Origin: Temnopleurus reevesii
Taxonomy: Eukaryota; Echinodermata; Echinoidea; Temnopleuroida; Temnopleuridae
Length of the DNA stretch: 64,000 bases
Reading direction: 5' to 3'
Assembly (NCBI GenBank): GCA_036244855.1
Contig: BQKZ01000530.1
Span: 15,863 to 79,862 of the forward strand
Positions 13,161 through 39,919 of this stretch are shown piece after piece. The notes beneath the pieces were generated by a model. It was given only the letters and a program-made list of their open reading frames with translations, searched no databases and was not told where the DNA came from. The first letter of the stretch is position 1; every line of letters starts with the position of its first letter. Made by a program: the position numbers and the translations under genes.

Positions 13161-13400
13161 AAAGCCCACTCACACCTTTGCATGTTTAGCCTGCGTCCGT
13201 CCAGCATTCTTAATTCAAAACGATTCCCAAGCGCACATTATCAGATGATGGACCGACGTTGGGCTTGCGCTCATGGGGCGCACGCCTAACCTCAGTACAC
13301 CTATGACATGCGTCTTTGTGCGTCCAACGAGCGTTTTGAAGTTAAAAAAAAACTTGGGCCGACGCAGGCTAAAAACGCAAAGGTGTGAGTCGGGTTTAGT
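13161..13400. mobile_element. MITE, GACTCACACC family, upstream of gene B
   Basis: Terminal inverted repeats of about 40 bases: left CACTCACACCTTTGCATG then TTTAGCCTGCGTC; right GACGCAGGCTAAAAACGC then AAAGGTGTGAGTC. The interior has no coding capacity. The element ends about 145 bases before the gene B start codon, so it lies in or next to the promoter. Related sequence occurs at 22351-22628, 24125-24395 and in part at 50200-50525. Confidence 0.8.
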
Positions 13401-13545
13401 TTATAATCCAACAGGGTGAATCCAAGGATGGTATGTTATCAGTAGTTAAATCTACAATGTTCCAATCAATGAATCACTGGTAGAACTAAGGAATTCGATA
13501 TGCAGTGATTGTGCCATTGAGTACTCTGATCTTCAATCGAACAAG

Positions 13546-20608
<7,063 letters not shown>

Positions 20609-21576
20609 TTGACTTTAGTAGTTACAATCGAGTGGTTTGCTCGTAATCGTACGGTAGACATTTTTCAAGATTATTATTATGACTTCATAAGAATATAAAA
20701 GCAATCTACATTTTCTCATGCACTTTCAAGAAGTCTTCATTCTAAAAAAAAATACATAAAATTACTATCACTTTTTCTAAATTATACTTTAAATGTTATC
20801 AAAATAAATGTCGTTCAATATAATCTTCTCAACATTTAAAAAGTACCATTACATTATTTCACTTATCAATAGTTATGTGAAAATTTTGTCTGGTATTTAA
20901 ACGGGATTTTTCAGTAGTGATAATATATTAGAAAACTAAATATATTTTGCATGCGTTATTGAAATTTCACTAGAGGAGGTCCGTATTCCTAAAGAGCACT
21001 TAAGAATTGATTTTATTTTTGTCTTCTGCTGTACCATTTCTTTTTCGATGAATTTTAGATTGTATATTAACAATAGGGACCGGTATGGCTGATCGAATAC
21101 GTTGTTTTTTTCAATACGATTTCATTTTTCTTCGATCAAGAAATTGATATAGGCTTTATCAAGAAGATGAGGAAAATGAGAAATCAAGGTATGAACAATT
21201 GGTTAAAAATATGAGTGTCTAGATAAATGTGAAAAATATATCAATCATAAATCAATGTGATTGTTTTTTTTTTCTATTCGTATGTCAAACTTGCATTGAA
21301 ATATTTGATTTATATAGAAAGACTCGTACTGTTGCTTTTATAATTAGTAGTCTGCTTATTAGACTAAACATCATTTTTATGTCCCTTCATTATTTATGAG
21401 TTTGTATATGCTTAAATTTGCTAATAAATTGAATGGAAGTGAATTGAATGATGCAAGCTCTTTTTTGCACATGTTTATGGCAAATGATATATGAAATAAT
21501 TCTTGCCTTATCCCAACATGGATAAAAACTGATTGACAGTGCTTTACCGACAATCTGTGACAAAAATGCACATGCA
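20609..21576. other. Intergenic, A/T-rich, no gene seen
   Basis: After the gene B stop there is the putative 3' UTR and then A/T-rich sequence without repeats or frames that I can interpret. Confidence 0.6.
20803..20808 (+). terminator. Candidate poly(A) signal of gene B
   Basis: AATAAA 195 bases after the gene B stop codon; the first canonical hexamer seen downstream. Confidence 0.4.
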
Positions 21577-21647
21577 TTCTCGGGCAGGAACCGAACCCAC
21601 GATCTCCCGATGACTAGACAGGTGTCTTACCACTAAACCACCAAGAG
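21577..21647 (-). tRNA. tRNA-like sequence (SINE head or degenerate tRNA)
   Basis: On the minus strand a 71-nt tRNA-like unit has box A TGGTTTAGTGGTAAGAC, box B GGTTCGGTTCC and acceptor ends CTCTTGG/CCGAGAA that pair at five of seven positions. The anticodon stem is weak; a loop CTAGTCA would put AGT at the anticodon. The weak stem and the repeat-rich setting make a SINE head or tRNA relic more likely than a working gene. Confidence 0.45.
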
Positions 21648-22350
21648 CCGATAGTAGTGGCGGGTTCGATTCGTGTTACAGCAGCAGGTACTGCGTAAAT
21701 ATCAACTGAATGTTTTTTTTTTCTTAAAAAAAGATCATTCAATCGATGAAATGAATTATGAGATGCAAACTGATACATTTATATCTTATTTTCCATGTTC
21801 TCTATCTTATGATATCCCATATTTGTCCCCCAACTTTAAAGTTGGAGGACATTACTATAAACCTGTGACATCATTTACAAAAAATCTAAATAACATAAGA
21901 CACATTTCGGCAATCATCTTACCCTAAAATTCACAAAACAAAAGTCGTCGATTTCAGTGGATATCTTGAATACATTGGATGGTATAATTTGTATTATCAA
22001 CTGCCAGGTCCGTGATGAACTTATAAAGAGCTTCGTAAAAATTCTCTTTCAAAGAATGGTTATTTGATTTGATTTTAACAGATTAGGTGCCACACCATCG
22101 GAACTCCCTTCTTTCTCAATTTTAATACAGCTCACATCGAACTAACAGAATAATGCTTATATGACTAAAATTATAATATCACTCTCGATCGAAATGTACT
22201 GCAATTATTGTCCCGGTAACAAAAATTGATGTATTAAGACTTCATATACGGTTCACGGACATTCGTTTTACCGTATGCGGTTTTAACCAACCGGATATTA
22301 ATTATAGATACGAGAAAATCTCATAAATTCTTAAAATAATTTCTTACATA

Positions 22351-22628
22351 AAGACCGACTCATGCCTTTGTGTTTTTAGCCTGCGTTGACCCATCATTTT
22401 TTGAAATTCAAAACGCTCCTTGGACGAACAAAGACTGAGCGCAAGCCGAACGTCAGTCCACCGTCTATTCTGCGCAATCGGGGAGCTAAGCGCTGGGCCG
22501 ACACAGGCTAAAAACACAAATACAACAGCATTGGTGCAATTTGAGGAGAAAATGTCGAACCGTGAAATACTACTGCCTCACTCACAAAAGCACACAATTA
22601 TTTTGTCGCACAAATGATAACAACCAAA
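22351..22628. mobile_element. MITE, GACTCACACC family, rearranged copy
   Basis: Left end GACTCATGCCTTTGTGTTTTT, then AGCCTGCGTTGACCC. The right end (GGGCCGACACAGGCTAAAAA) breaks off at about 22520. The following 22518-22628 (GAGGAGAAAATGTC, TTGTCGCACAAA, GATAACAACC) matches in reverse complement the interior of the copy at 24203-24318, so the two copies differ by an internal rearrangement. Confidence 0.65.
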
Positions 22629-22721
22629 TTGCAAACATCTATAGTCAGATAGTGTTCCGCATCAAAATCATTCCCAGTGCTTGAATTATGTGTTCTTAAA
22701 AGATTGATGTGTCTTGTTGAA

Positions 22722-22722
22722 N
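22722..22722. other. Single-N join
   Basis: One undetermined base. The preceding TTAAAAGATTGATGTGTCTT then GTTGA is repeated at about 22968-22990 with one change, so the same overlap pattern as at the other joins may apply. The evidence is weaker here because only about 26 bases match. Confidence 0.5.
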
Positions 22723-23001
22723 TACTCAATTGTTGAATTCTTTTATATCCTATCAAGAAAGTTTTGAATTGGGGGAAAAATACTTTCTCGTACCAAAAAG
22801 AAAATGGCAGCCCCCCAGAGAATGCTAGCAGACGATAACTTGGCTCAGAAAATTGTGATATAACTCTAAATTCGATACTGATATATTGAATCGCATAGTC
22901 CAATCATTAGATACATATTATACCTTTTGAAATAAGTAGATTTATTTTTTGAGTGTAATTCTCCTTTAAAAGATTGATGTGTCTTGTGGATTATTGGACG
23001 C

Positions 23002-23130
23002 GCCCCGGTCACATAGGGCAACGGAAGCAACACGATTTAACATGACTCTTTGTTGAGAGTCAGTTAACTGTGAATAAATAAAGAGTCGTGTTTTATCGTG
23101 TTGCTTCCGGGGTCCTAGGTGACCGGGGCC
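23002..23130. mobile_element. Hairpin MITE of 129 bp
   Basis: Near-complete foldback. The left arm reads GCCCCGGTCACATAGGGC, then AACGGAAGCAACACGAT, then a GACTCTTTGTT end; the right arm is its complement with few mismatches (ATCGTGTTGCTTCCGGGGTC, then CTAGGTGACCGGGGC). No coding capacity. Confidence 0.8.
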
Positions 23131-23665
23131 TTACATCGAAGTTTATGGTACTATAATTTGGAGGAGAGCTCATGAATCACCCACTCGCTCTAGATTTTCC
23201 ATCATTATTTTTATAATTTATTTGTGTGCCTTTTTAAAGGTAGAAAACTACATTTGCACACATTACGGTTATTCTTACAACTTGTTGTGTACCCCAGATA
23301 TGCCAAAATAATAACCTCTATGAAATATTTTGGTCGAATGTAGTCCAGAATATTTAGTTCAAATAAAAATCTATTCTATCATAATTCATCTTGACACCAA
23401 CGGTTTCGCGATACTCCTAGTGTATTACAGTACCAGACATACAAAAAAAACAATGTAAGAGCACATACAGTGCGCACTTCAATACACTGTCACACCATGC
23501 GGAATACGCACTGAGAGAGACTCTTCCGCTATCGGTCAACGAGGGGCCAACGGCTGTTTTGAATTTTGAACGCACGGTCCATCAGTTCGAGGCCCGAATA
23601 GAAGATCTATTATTGGAATAACTATAAATGCGCCCATCAAGACCAATCTTTGTGCTTAATTGATT

Positions 23666-23795
23666 GGTGATAAGTTCTAACATTTAGTACTCTTCAACAT
23701 AACACAACAATCTTGGAAAGTCAAATTTTAGGTGATAAGTTCTAACATTTAGTACTCTTCAACATAACAAAACAATCTTTGAATATCAAATTTTA
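23666..23795. repeat. 65-bp tandem duplication
   Basis: GGTGATAAGTTCTAACATTT and the next 45 bases occur twice in direct succession (23666-23730 and 23731-23795) with about four changes. Confidence 0.9.
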
Positions 23796-24124
23796 GGCTG
23801 CAAAAGAAGTATTCTACCTTTAATTAGGCAGGCGTATTTCGCAGACGGGCTTGAGACAATCCGGCCATACTGGGCTTTCGCTTTACAACGCGAACACTAT
23901 TTTAAGACGTTCGGTCAATCGGCAGCCAGAGTGGGAGATAACGTGGTTTGGAATACAATGAGCAGGGCTGATGAGATAAAAAAAAATGTCCTATGGGCTT
24001 TGACAGTCATTTTGTTAAGAAAAAACAACCTTTGCTAAATGCGTAAACAACCGCTTCGGCAGTCCATAAATGTCAACGTCGCGAATTGCAGTCGCGTTGC
24101 AAAGCGAAAGCAATTTAAACTCTT

Positions 24125-24395
24125 TAAAGTCTGACTCACACCTTTCAGCGTTTTTTTTTCCACATTAAACACGCTCCTCAAGCTTACAGTATACGCTTTG
24201 CGGTTATTATCGTTTGTGCGACAAAATTATTTTATGCTTTTTTAAATATTAGGCGATAGTACGTCACTGTCGGACATTTTCTCCTCAAACACAAGCACCG
24301 TTGCGTTGTATTTCGAAGACTTACTGTTGTGTTTTTTTAATTAAAAAAACGATGGGCCAACGCAGACTAAAAACGCAAAGGTGTGAGTCGACCTC
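24125..24395. mobile_element. MITE, GACTCACACC family, third copy
   Basis: Left end CTGACTCACACCTTTCAGCG, right end GGGCCAACGCAGACTAAAAA then CGCAAAGGTGTGAGTC. The interior contains TTTGTGCGACAAAATTATTT and GGACATTTTCTCCTC, shared in reverse complement with 22518-22628. Confidence 0.75.
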
Positions 24396-25998
24396 AAAAG
24401 TTTTAGCATTATCATCATGACACGCTGTCAATTGGCGAAAGAGATTGACGAGGGATAGATGTATTCTGAATAACGGTTGAATCAGGGAATTATGACAATT
24501 CCCTTTTAGAATTAAGGGTACCAGCTTCATTCCAGTGATGATGTGGATTATAGCATACATACCCATCGTTGTAAATGAGTGTGCGTTGAATGTGGTCGAG
24601 GGAGATTGTGTGCGTATGTTTGTTTATATGTTGCATATATGTGAGTGATTATGTGTTTGCTTGTATATATGCAACAGACAGCCATTTGTAAATGATTAAG
24701 TGAAATTCCATTCTCATGAGGACATGTCTACAAGTGTTAATTAAATTGAATTTAATTGAATGTGTATATTAACTTCATCACAATGTTCACAATACATGAT
24801 GTAAGAGATAACAATGACAAACACATTCCAAGGAGGAAAAATAGATGATGAAATCTATGAATAAATTATATAAAATCTAGATTCATTTATGAGAAGTCAG
24901 AGTACACACACATGATTAACACAAGTGCTAGTCGAGTCTCGTTCCACACGTTTGCCAATATAACTTTCAACTAATTTATTTTTTTTAACAATTTTACATT
25001 TGTTTGCGAATTAAGTTATATCCTTTCTATGCATATTGCTGTCCATCACTTTGTTTTATTCAACATCTATGCCAACATGAAATGCCAACATTGAAACAAT
25101 AATCATTTGATTATTGTGAGGCATGATCAAATGATTATATAGTACCACGAGTGTCAACAATATCAATGCTATCGGGTAATTATTGTCCGTTAAATTTGAA
25201 TAGTCATACATGTATATGTATATATACAATCAATTAACTGTGAAAAAATATCGAAATTTGATATGATTGTGTTGCGCTTGATTACATAATAAAACCAACA
25301 GAATACTTATTGACGTACCACCTTGTTTATCAACTTTGCGTAACCGTCATGACCGGATGTTATTCCAGTTAAATTACTGCCTACCTGGAGCTTGATAGCT
25401 ATTGTTTTTTCATCCGAGGTGCCACTAATCAATTATAGAATAAACTGTGTTCAATGAATAATGATAATAATCTTACTGTAACATCACCATCCGCAGTGAA
25501 ATTGTACACGAACGTTCGAAATTGCGATTTCATTTTTAGTTTCCGTTTTTTCCATTACCAATTCATACAAATAACGTTACATTCCCCGTTGGTGAAGGAA
25601 ATATATATTGAAAATAACATTATTATAATATATCTACATACACATAGATGAATCAAAATGATAAGAGCAATATTGCTTTGACGAACACCATATGGAGAGC
25701 TATTGGATTTGGGCGTGGGCAACGAATAAGCGGGTTTGTAGAATGCCGATCTTTGGAAAAATGCAAATTTAGAAATGTATCTTTTGTAAAGACTTCCATT
25801 CAACACAAAATAATTGTAAACCGGGGCAAAGAAACATTATAAAGAAACAGAACTTACATTGAATGTAATATATGGTAATTACCTAAAGGAAAAGACCGAT
25901 TTATGAGATATTGTGTTTTGGATTACCTAACATCCTCAAGTCTTGATAAAAACCTTTCAGCATTTTAGGAATAATTATCTAGATGGCTCGAGTTACAG

Positions 25999-26014
25999 AG
26001 GATGAGAAGGCTCC
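25999..26014 (+). other. Possible relic of an exon-4 acceptor
   Basis: GTTACAG followed by AGGATGAGAAGGCTCC resembles the acceptor and first 16 bases of exon 4 in the cluster (EDEEAP). The match stops there. It lies 240 bases before gene C and may be chance. Confidence 0.2.
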
Positions 26015-26204
26015 AATTTACACCCTTTTCTCAAAGCGTACATTCATTTTCTTTTCACACAGTATAGTTAAAGGTAGAAAGGCAGGAACTTATTTTTCCG
26101 AGGGCGCCCGGAAATTCATTAGCAGGGTTATCACCTGCACTATGGGCAGATGGGACTACCTGGTACCTTCCGCTAGGACGGCCATTATCACTACAGGTTA
26201 CATG

Positions 26205-26213
26205 TATAAATAG
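26205..26213 (+). promoter_or_regulatory. TATA box of gene C
   Basis: TATAAATAG lies 51 bases before the gene C ATG. Transcription would start about 30 bases downstream and leave a 5' UTR of some 20 bases. It is the clearest core promoter element in the window. Confidence 0.7.
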
Positions 26214-26255
26214 AGAGAGACTTCCCTGGAACTGTTCAATCCTGTGTAGATCAAG

Positions 26256-33803
<7,548 letters not shown>

Positions 33804-35300
33804 ATGTCATGCATGTTGCCTTTACAATTATGGCATATGAAACTGATAAAGATGTAAGATGTAGTTGTGTTTTCATCATAATCTACTCTATTAAACAAAA
33901 TTGGGCTGTTGATAATCTTCACAAAATATTTTGTTCTCTTTATTAGGAGAAGAGTAGTATGATATAAAGACAACACAATACCGACATATGTAACTGTGTA
34001 AAGGGAATCATATTTAAATGTCTGTTAAATATGTATTATGGAGAGCAAGTTTCAATGAAATTGTATTTGTGGTGATGTTTCGTGCATGCAACGTTACCCT
34101 TTTGGCTACCGTGGCAGCATGAAAATAAGAAACTGCTTTAATAAAAAATTCTTTATCTTGTTTGCCACGGGAATAGATGTTTAAAAAGCAGAACTGATAA
34201 CTACACAAATGTCATTCTAAACACTCGGTATCCCATAGAAACTTTATATTTACACTGGTTTTATAGTCGGGTCACTCGTTAAAAGTTGTAATGAAATTAT
34301 TACCTAAGTAAAACTGTTTCCATTCTACCGATTTGTTGATGAATTATCCATTATCCCATCTAATGGTAATATATTGACTGTTGGTCAAGACATAGTGGTT
34401 GCATATTTTATTTGATTTGAATCCTACAATGTCAGAATGTAAATCATTGTGATTTTAATGTACATGTATATAGCTTTGAAGCAGTATTTTTCTTAAGTCA
34501 TTTAAATAAAAATCATTATCTGCAGTTTTATAATTGTTAGCATATTCTAAGTCATTTGAGAATGACCAAATACAACCACCCAAAAGACTCGTCATATTTG
34601 CAGGGAGGCGCTTAGCCAACATTAATATATGCGTACGCTAAGAGCTGGCGTATATATTTCATCTTTCCTGCATATTTCTGTGTACTAGACGCGTTTTATA
34701 GATGACATAATGCAGTTTCTCGATGTAGATACACAGGATCGGCGAATAAAGAAAAGTAACTGATTTTGACTTGTCATTTTTGCTTTCGAAAATTTGAATA
34801 TTAAGCTTCGAATTATTTCAGACTGTAACCGTAAAGTATCCATTTCGATCTCTCCGCCCGATCGTTTATCTGAACTGGAGTATTTCATAGTCGATTAGCT
34901 ATAAAGTTTTAATGGCTTATTATTTTGGCCTTGAAAATAAACTGAATCTTGTGATATTGTGGATCTCTTAATTTGAACTGGCCCATCAGAATTAGGTCAA
35001 TTGAGCGATGAGATTGGACTTTACTATCTAAGGTTACTTTCTAGAATAATTTTAAATTGCAATTTTTCAGCCATAAGAGACGGACGGTCAGCAAAAGAAA
35101 AATGACATTGATCGACTTGGACAGCTGAGGTTCAATATCATATTTTGTCTAAGCAAAAACAACATATCAAGCTAAATTTTCAGTTTTCTAATTTCACATG
35201 GATGAAATGAAAAAAAAAGAACTAAGGATTTTCTCATTTTCTCTATCAAAACTATTTTATTAACTGTATCAAAACAAAAACAGTATTTTCCTGTTCAAAT
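33804..35300. other. Intergenic C-D, first part; no gene seen
   Basis: A/T-rich sequence with short chance frames only. No repeat family that I recognise. Confidence 0.6.
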
Positions 35301-35305
35301 AATAA

Positions 35306-35619
35306 TAATGATAATAATAATAATAATAATAATATATAATTTATATGGCGCCAAATCCGCTTGCCAAGAAAATACTCAAGGCGTTAATAAAATGTGATAG
35401 TGATCGAGAGTGGAGTAAATTTTATTTTTTTCTTAATTTCATCCATATAAGAAGAGAATATATTAGAAGATAGTACCATGATTTAAGATGAAATTATGCT
35501 GATGATATTATCTGTTATATGTGTGAGCGAATATTGATTGGAGGGAAATGAGAGAGAGTGAGGGAGAAAGAGAGAGAGAGAAAAAAAAAGAGAGGGAGAG
35601 ATTGGGGGAGGGGGGAGTG

Positions 35620-35655
<36 letters not shown>

Positions 35656-36005
35656 GGGGGGGGGGGGGGGGGACAGGAGCGGGGCATTGACAAGTTGGGG
35701 ATCATGATGGGGAGGAGGAGATTGAAAAGAAAAGAAGGGAAGATGAGGAAAATCTTTCGAAAATATGTTGTTCATATCTCTATTGGCGGGTAGCGAGTTT
35801 TATTCCTTTCTATTTTCTCCATTCATTCTTATTTTCTTCTCTCCTTCTTCGTCGTCGTATTCTACTCATTCTTATTCAGCTATTCTTTTTCCTTGCTTCT
35901 TCTCCTTCAGTTCTTCTTCTTCTTCTTCCTCTTCTCATTCTTTTTTTAATCTTCGCCTTATTCTTTTTATTTTTCTTCTTCTTCTTCTTCTTCTTTTTTT
36001 CAGCA
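35306..36005. repeat. Simple-repeat block: ATA, GA/G and TTC tracts
   Basis: ATA repeats at 35306-35335, GA-rich sequence from 35548 to 35653, a G run of 24 at about 35648-35672, and a long TTC/CTT pyrimidine tract at 35840-36000. The frames seen here are low-complexity shadows. Confidence 0.9.
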
Positions 36006-36027
36006 CAATTGTTATGCGGTAGGAATG

Positions 36028-36185
36028 GACATGATTGATTGATTTTATTCCGATACTCAATAAAAAATACAATACAAATATATACAACATAAAAGCAAAA
36101 GGAATAAAATGAATATCGGATGGATTGCCCATTTCAGAGCCATTATCAAAATGGCTTTGTTCTTCCATGAGGTCCATCTTAAAAA
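36028..36185 (-). mobile_element. LINE 3' tail, reverse orientation
   Basis: Read on the minus strand: GGACCTCATGGAAGAACAAA, a run of T-rich 3' UTR, then GGAATAAAATCAATCAATCA. This matches the general form of CR1-like LINE 3' ends. No protein domain is left. Confidence 0.5.
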
Positions 36186-37124
36186 TAACAATAGTATACA
36201 AACGAAATTGTAACAATAAATTGTTATGAAAGTAAAGATGATTATGATGGTGTTGCCGATGACGACTAATATGTATATAACACATGGCTTACCAAATATA
36301 AGAGGAACAAATGAGATTTGACATAAAAATATTTAGCATGACCATGATTACAATTGAGTAGGGAACAAAATAAAAAGAATAACAATCCTTACTTCTTTTT
36401 CGTCCCTTTTTAATGCAATTTTTCTTCTTGTCAAAAATGTTACGGGTGTCCACCCTTTCGTCCCCTCTGGCTACTTCTCTCAGAACAAAACTAAGGACGA
36501 TTTTGCAAATACTGACGCCCGAGCGAACGACATCGCCATGATCACGACTAGTATCACTTTACTAACTTGCAAAAGTGCATGATGTGAAAGTATAAAATAT
36601 ACAAACAAAACAGACAAACTGACCGGGAGAGGGCATGTGGGCTGATCCCCCAATTTTATTATTAATTACAAGAGAACATCTGGCAGTTTGAACAATTTCT
36701 AGAGGTTCCAAAGTTCCTGTTACAGAGATTTGAAGTCATACTGATTGGCAAATATACCCACGATGACAATTACCCCCAAAGTTCGACGACCGAATCAAAC
36801 GCCACAAAAAAAAAATTGTATATCATATCAAATACAAGTTTATGAAAAAGTCAATATATTTGCTGACACAAATTTTAGCGAGTTTACTGAATGCAAAGAT
36901 AGTCGTTATATCAACGCTTGCAGAGATCATTTTGCACATGTCTATGAACATTATAATGAGTAATTATCAAGGAAAATTCATGGTCGCGAAATAAGGAAAG
37001 TAAAATCCCAGCGAAAACTTCAGCTCAAACGATGGACCTATTAAGATGGTCCGAGGGGCAGGGCATATGTGTACGGTGCCCGGTAAAATGCGCAGTCGCG
37101 TATTACATAGGCCCACCGTATGTC

Positions 37125-37132
37125 TATATAAA
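37125..37132 (+). promoter_or_regulatory. TATA box of gene D
   Basis: TATATAAA lies 83 bases before the gene D ATG, which would give a 5' UTR of about 55 bases. The promoter therefore looks intact although the coding region is damaged. Confidence 0.55.
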
Positions 37133-37373
37133 CGTAATCACGTTCATGGTCCAGTTAAGGTAGAGTTGTCTGAGTGAGACAACATAAATAGCAAAAGCTC
37201 CTACTGCAATAATTATGGGCTCATCTCTTATTCTAATAGGCTTCATTATGTTGCCTATTGTCTTTGGCCAAGGCCCCAGGGTCACAGTGACTGAAGGAGA
37301 ACTTATGGGAACCACCGAGCAATTCTTGGAAAATGAGTTTTTAAATATTGAAAAGAATATTGACCTGTATTTG

Positions 37374-39880
37374 GTAAGTATTCCTTTTAAGTTTTTCAAC
37401 TTGTACCAAAAGATGAGAAAGTGAAGTCGTACGTAACCATTGTACCACGATGGCACAATATGTGTGTTAATAACATTTATATATGTATTTGTTACACAAC
37501 CTATGAATCTTGTTATTTTGCCTTTTACTTTAATATGCACGTAGTACTTGTCGTAGGAACTAAATGAGACAGAAATGATGATATTAAATATGCATTTTTT
37601 CTTGCAATTCATGGCTGTTGATTCGTGTGGGAAGAATTATTTTCCATGATAAGATGAAGTGAGGATGGCATGTGGGCAATTTGACATGGAAAATCGGGAA
37701 ATATCTTTTTAAAAATTGCCTCTAATTTTACTCGGAGATAGTATGTTGTAGATAATTTGGATGAAATTTTACGTATATAACGTATTTTGAAAAATCTCTC
37801 TTTAGATATATGCTAAATACGTATCTTTCCAATTTTATGATCTGTTGAATGACCAAAAATCGGGCAAATTTTCTGATGTAATTCCGTTACCGACATTCGT
37901 CATACCTTCAAACTTTTTATGTGGACAGTGTAAGTGTTTCTTCCTTCCCCTATGTTATGCTTCTGCTGCTCTAAAAGTTTGACCGGTCTCTCAAAGTCGC
38001 TTATAACATACAAAATATAGCTCAAAATGGCATGTAATTACGTTACCGCCCATTTGGGATTGCCAATGTATAAGCACACAAAGTTTTGTTATCCCGTTCA
38101 TATCAACCAATAGATCAGGATAATAAAGTTGACCGGAAAACAGTCCGAGTGCCGAATAGTAGATATTCAGAATTCAGAATAGTATGTACAATTTCCCAGG
38201 TGTTCACAGGCTAAACGCATGATGAACACAAAAGAAGTGCAAATGCAGTATGATAATTAGGTGAAATGTTTGAATGTTAAAACATATTCTGTATCATGGA
38301 CACCGGACCTTTTAACAACAAATGCAGTCGTAAACAAGGTCACATGCCAGTATTTTTTGAAAGAAAACTAAACAACCTGATGAACTTTGGACCTCCAACA
38401 CACCTCACTCTTTATATAGACCACTTTCTTAATGTATTCAAATTTTATGTACTCTTCTTTGTCAAACAAGTACAAACTATATATTTGTTCCCCTGATATT
38501 ACTATCTCAATGGAAGTAGTGTGGATAGCATGCAGTAGTTGTGTATAGGTTAGTCAAGCTACAATGTTTGTCCAACCTACATAGCGACATTAATGTATGC
38601 AAGTAGCATTTCCTGACTGTCGTACTCTCATTATGATCCTTTGACAGCTGAGTACTTAGTCCATTTTGGGACAAATGTGAATGAATTCGAATACATTACG
38701 AAAGTGGTCTATTATAGCCTTAAAATCATAACTTGTTAGTAGCAAATACACGTTTTACATGTTTACAAATACATATTTTATTAACGGTATCCAACTCTGA
38801 AATATTATCATGATTATAAAACACAATCAAATACTGGGGACTGTACATTCCAAAGATTGTCATAAATGCTCTTTCTATCAGGACATACAAAAACATAAAA
38901 TGATTCGTTTTGTGAGTTACTAGGCGGGTCTACTAATAGATGCAAATTTCATCTGTTCACGATGTGCAAAAACTGTTTTTTTTTACAAACCGAAAGATTG
39001 TCCAAGATTTACCCGACATTCTGTAGTATTTCATTGAACGGCAAACGTTTGCGCACATGTATAGCAAGTTTAAGATTAGCCATTTTTTTGACAAATGAAG
39101 AGTCAGGGTTTGCTTTTGCCATAAGCGACATCTAGCAACTTTAAGAGCAGTAAAAGTTTCAGCGGATACACAGTAGGCGATTGTATCGTAGAATGTTGCA
39201 CATATTAGAAAATGTTAATCCTGTGCAAGTACCAGGTAATTTTATATATAGAAATCATATGGTTACTTATTCGCTAGCAGTAGCGAATAAAAAATATTAG
39301 CAGCGCCGTATTGTGACCATTTGCAAATGCTTACAAGTGATTTGCGAATGAAAAAAAAATTAGGTACTCCGTGTTGCGACCGTTTGCGAGTGCTTGCTAG
39401 AGCTTTGCGAATGTTTGCGACTATTAGCGAAAATACAGATTCGCAAAGAAATTTCGAACGTGTTCTAAAATATTTTACGACAAGAAAAACTGTTTGCGAC
39501 AATAAAAATAAGGTTCCTTGTAACTCTAAACATTTTGCATCCCTTTACAAACCCTTGCAACATAGAGAAAATTCCTCCGTTCACAAACGTTCTCCATTAG
39601 ACATCCCCTCTACATGCCCTAACAATGGTTGACTCAGCAAACATCATCATTTGAATGCAGGTAGTTCTCTTATTTGCTTTTCTATTATTCCTTGCGTTTA
39701 CTTTTCCATTGAATACAATGGCATTTAAATGAATTAGTAGTCTCTGTCGTATGACATTATGATATATATCAGTCTGCTCGATTTTCCCTCGTAGCTTTGT
39801 GGCTCTTTGACGCATTTCCATTTGCAAAAATACGGGGGGAATCTCCTGGCACCCCCCCCCCCCACTCCACTAAAACAAAC

Positions 39881-39919
<39 letters not shown>

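Noticed and set aside
22690..22993. Third clear haplotype overlap at the N of 22722
   Set aside because: Only about 26 bases are shared across the join, too little to claim the same artefact with confidence.
25983..26213. 76-residue frame just upstream of gene C as an upstream gene
   Set aside because: It runs into the gene C promoter, has no domain, and only a 16-base stretch resembles exon 4.
35508..36285. Several Ser/Pro-, Arg/Glu- or Phe-rich frames
   Set aside because: Translations of GA, G and TTC simple repeats, not genes.
37124..37612. 162-residue open frame on the minus strand
   Set aside because: Lies antisense over exon 1 and promoter of gene D, has no recognisable domain, and is explained by the A/T-rich setting.
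39300..39430. TTTGCGAATG-rich repeat as a regulatory array
   Set aside because: Two diverged 63-base units only; no evidence of function.
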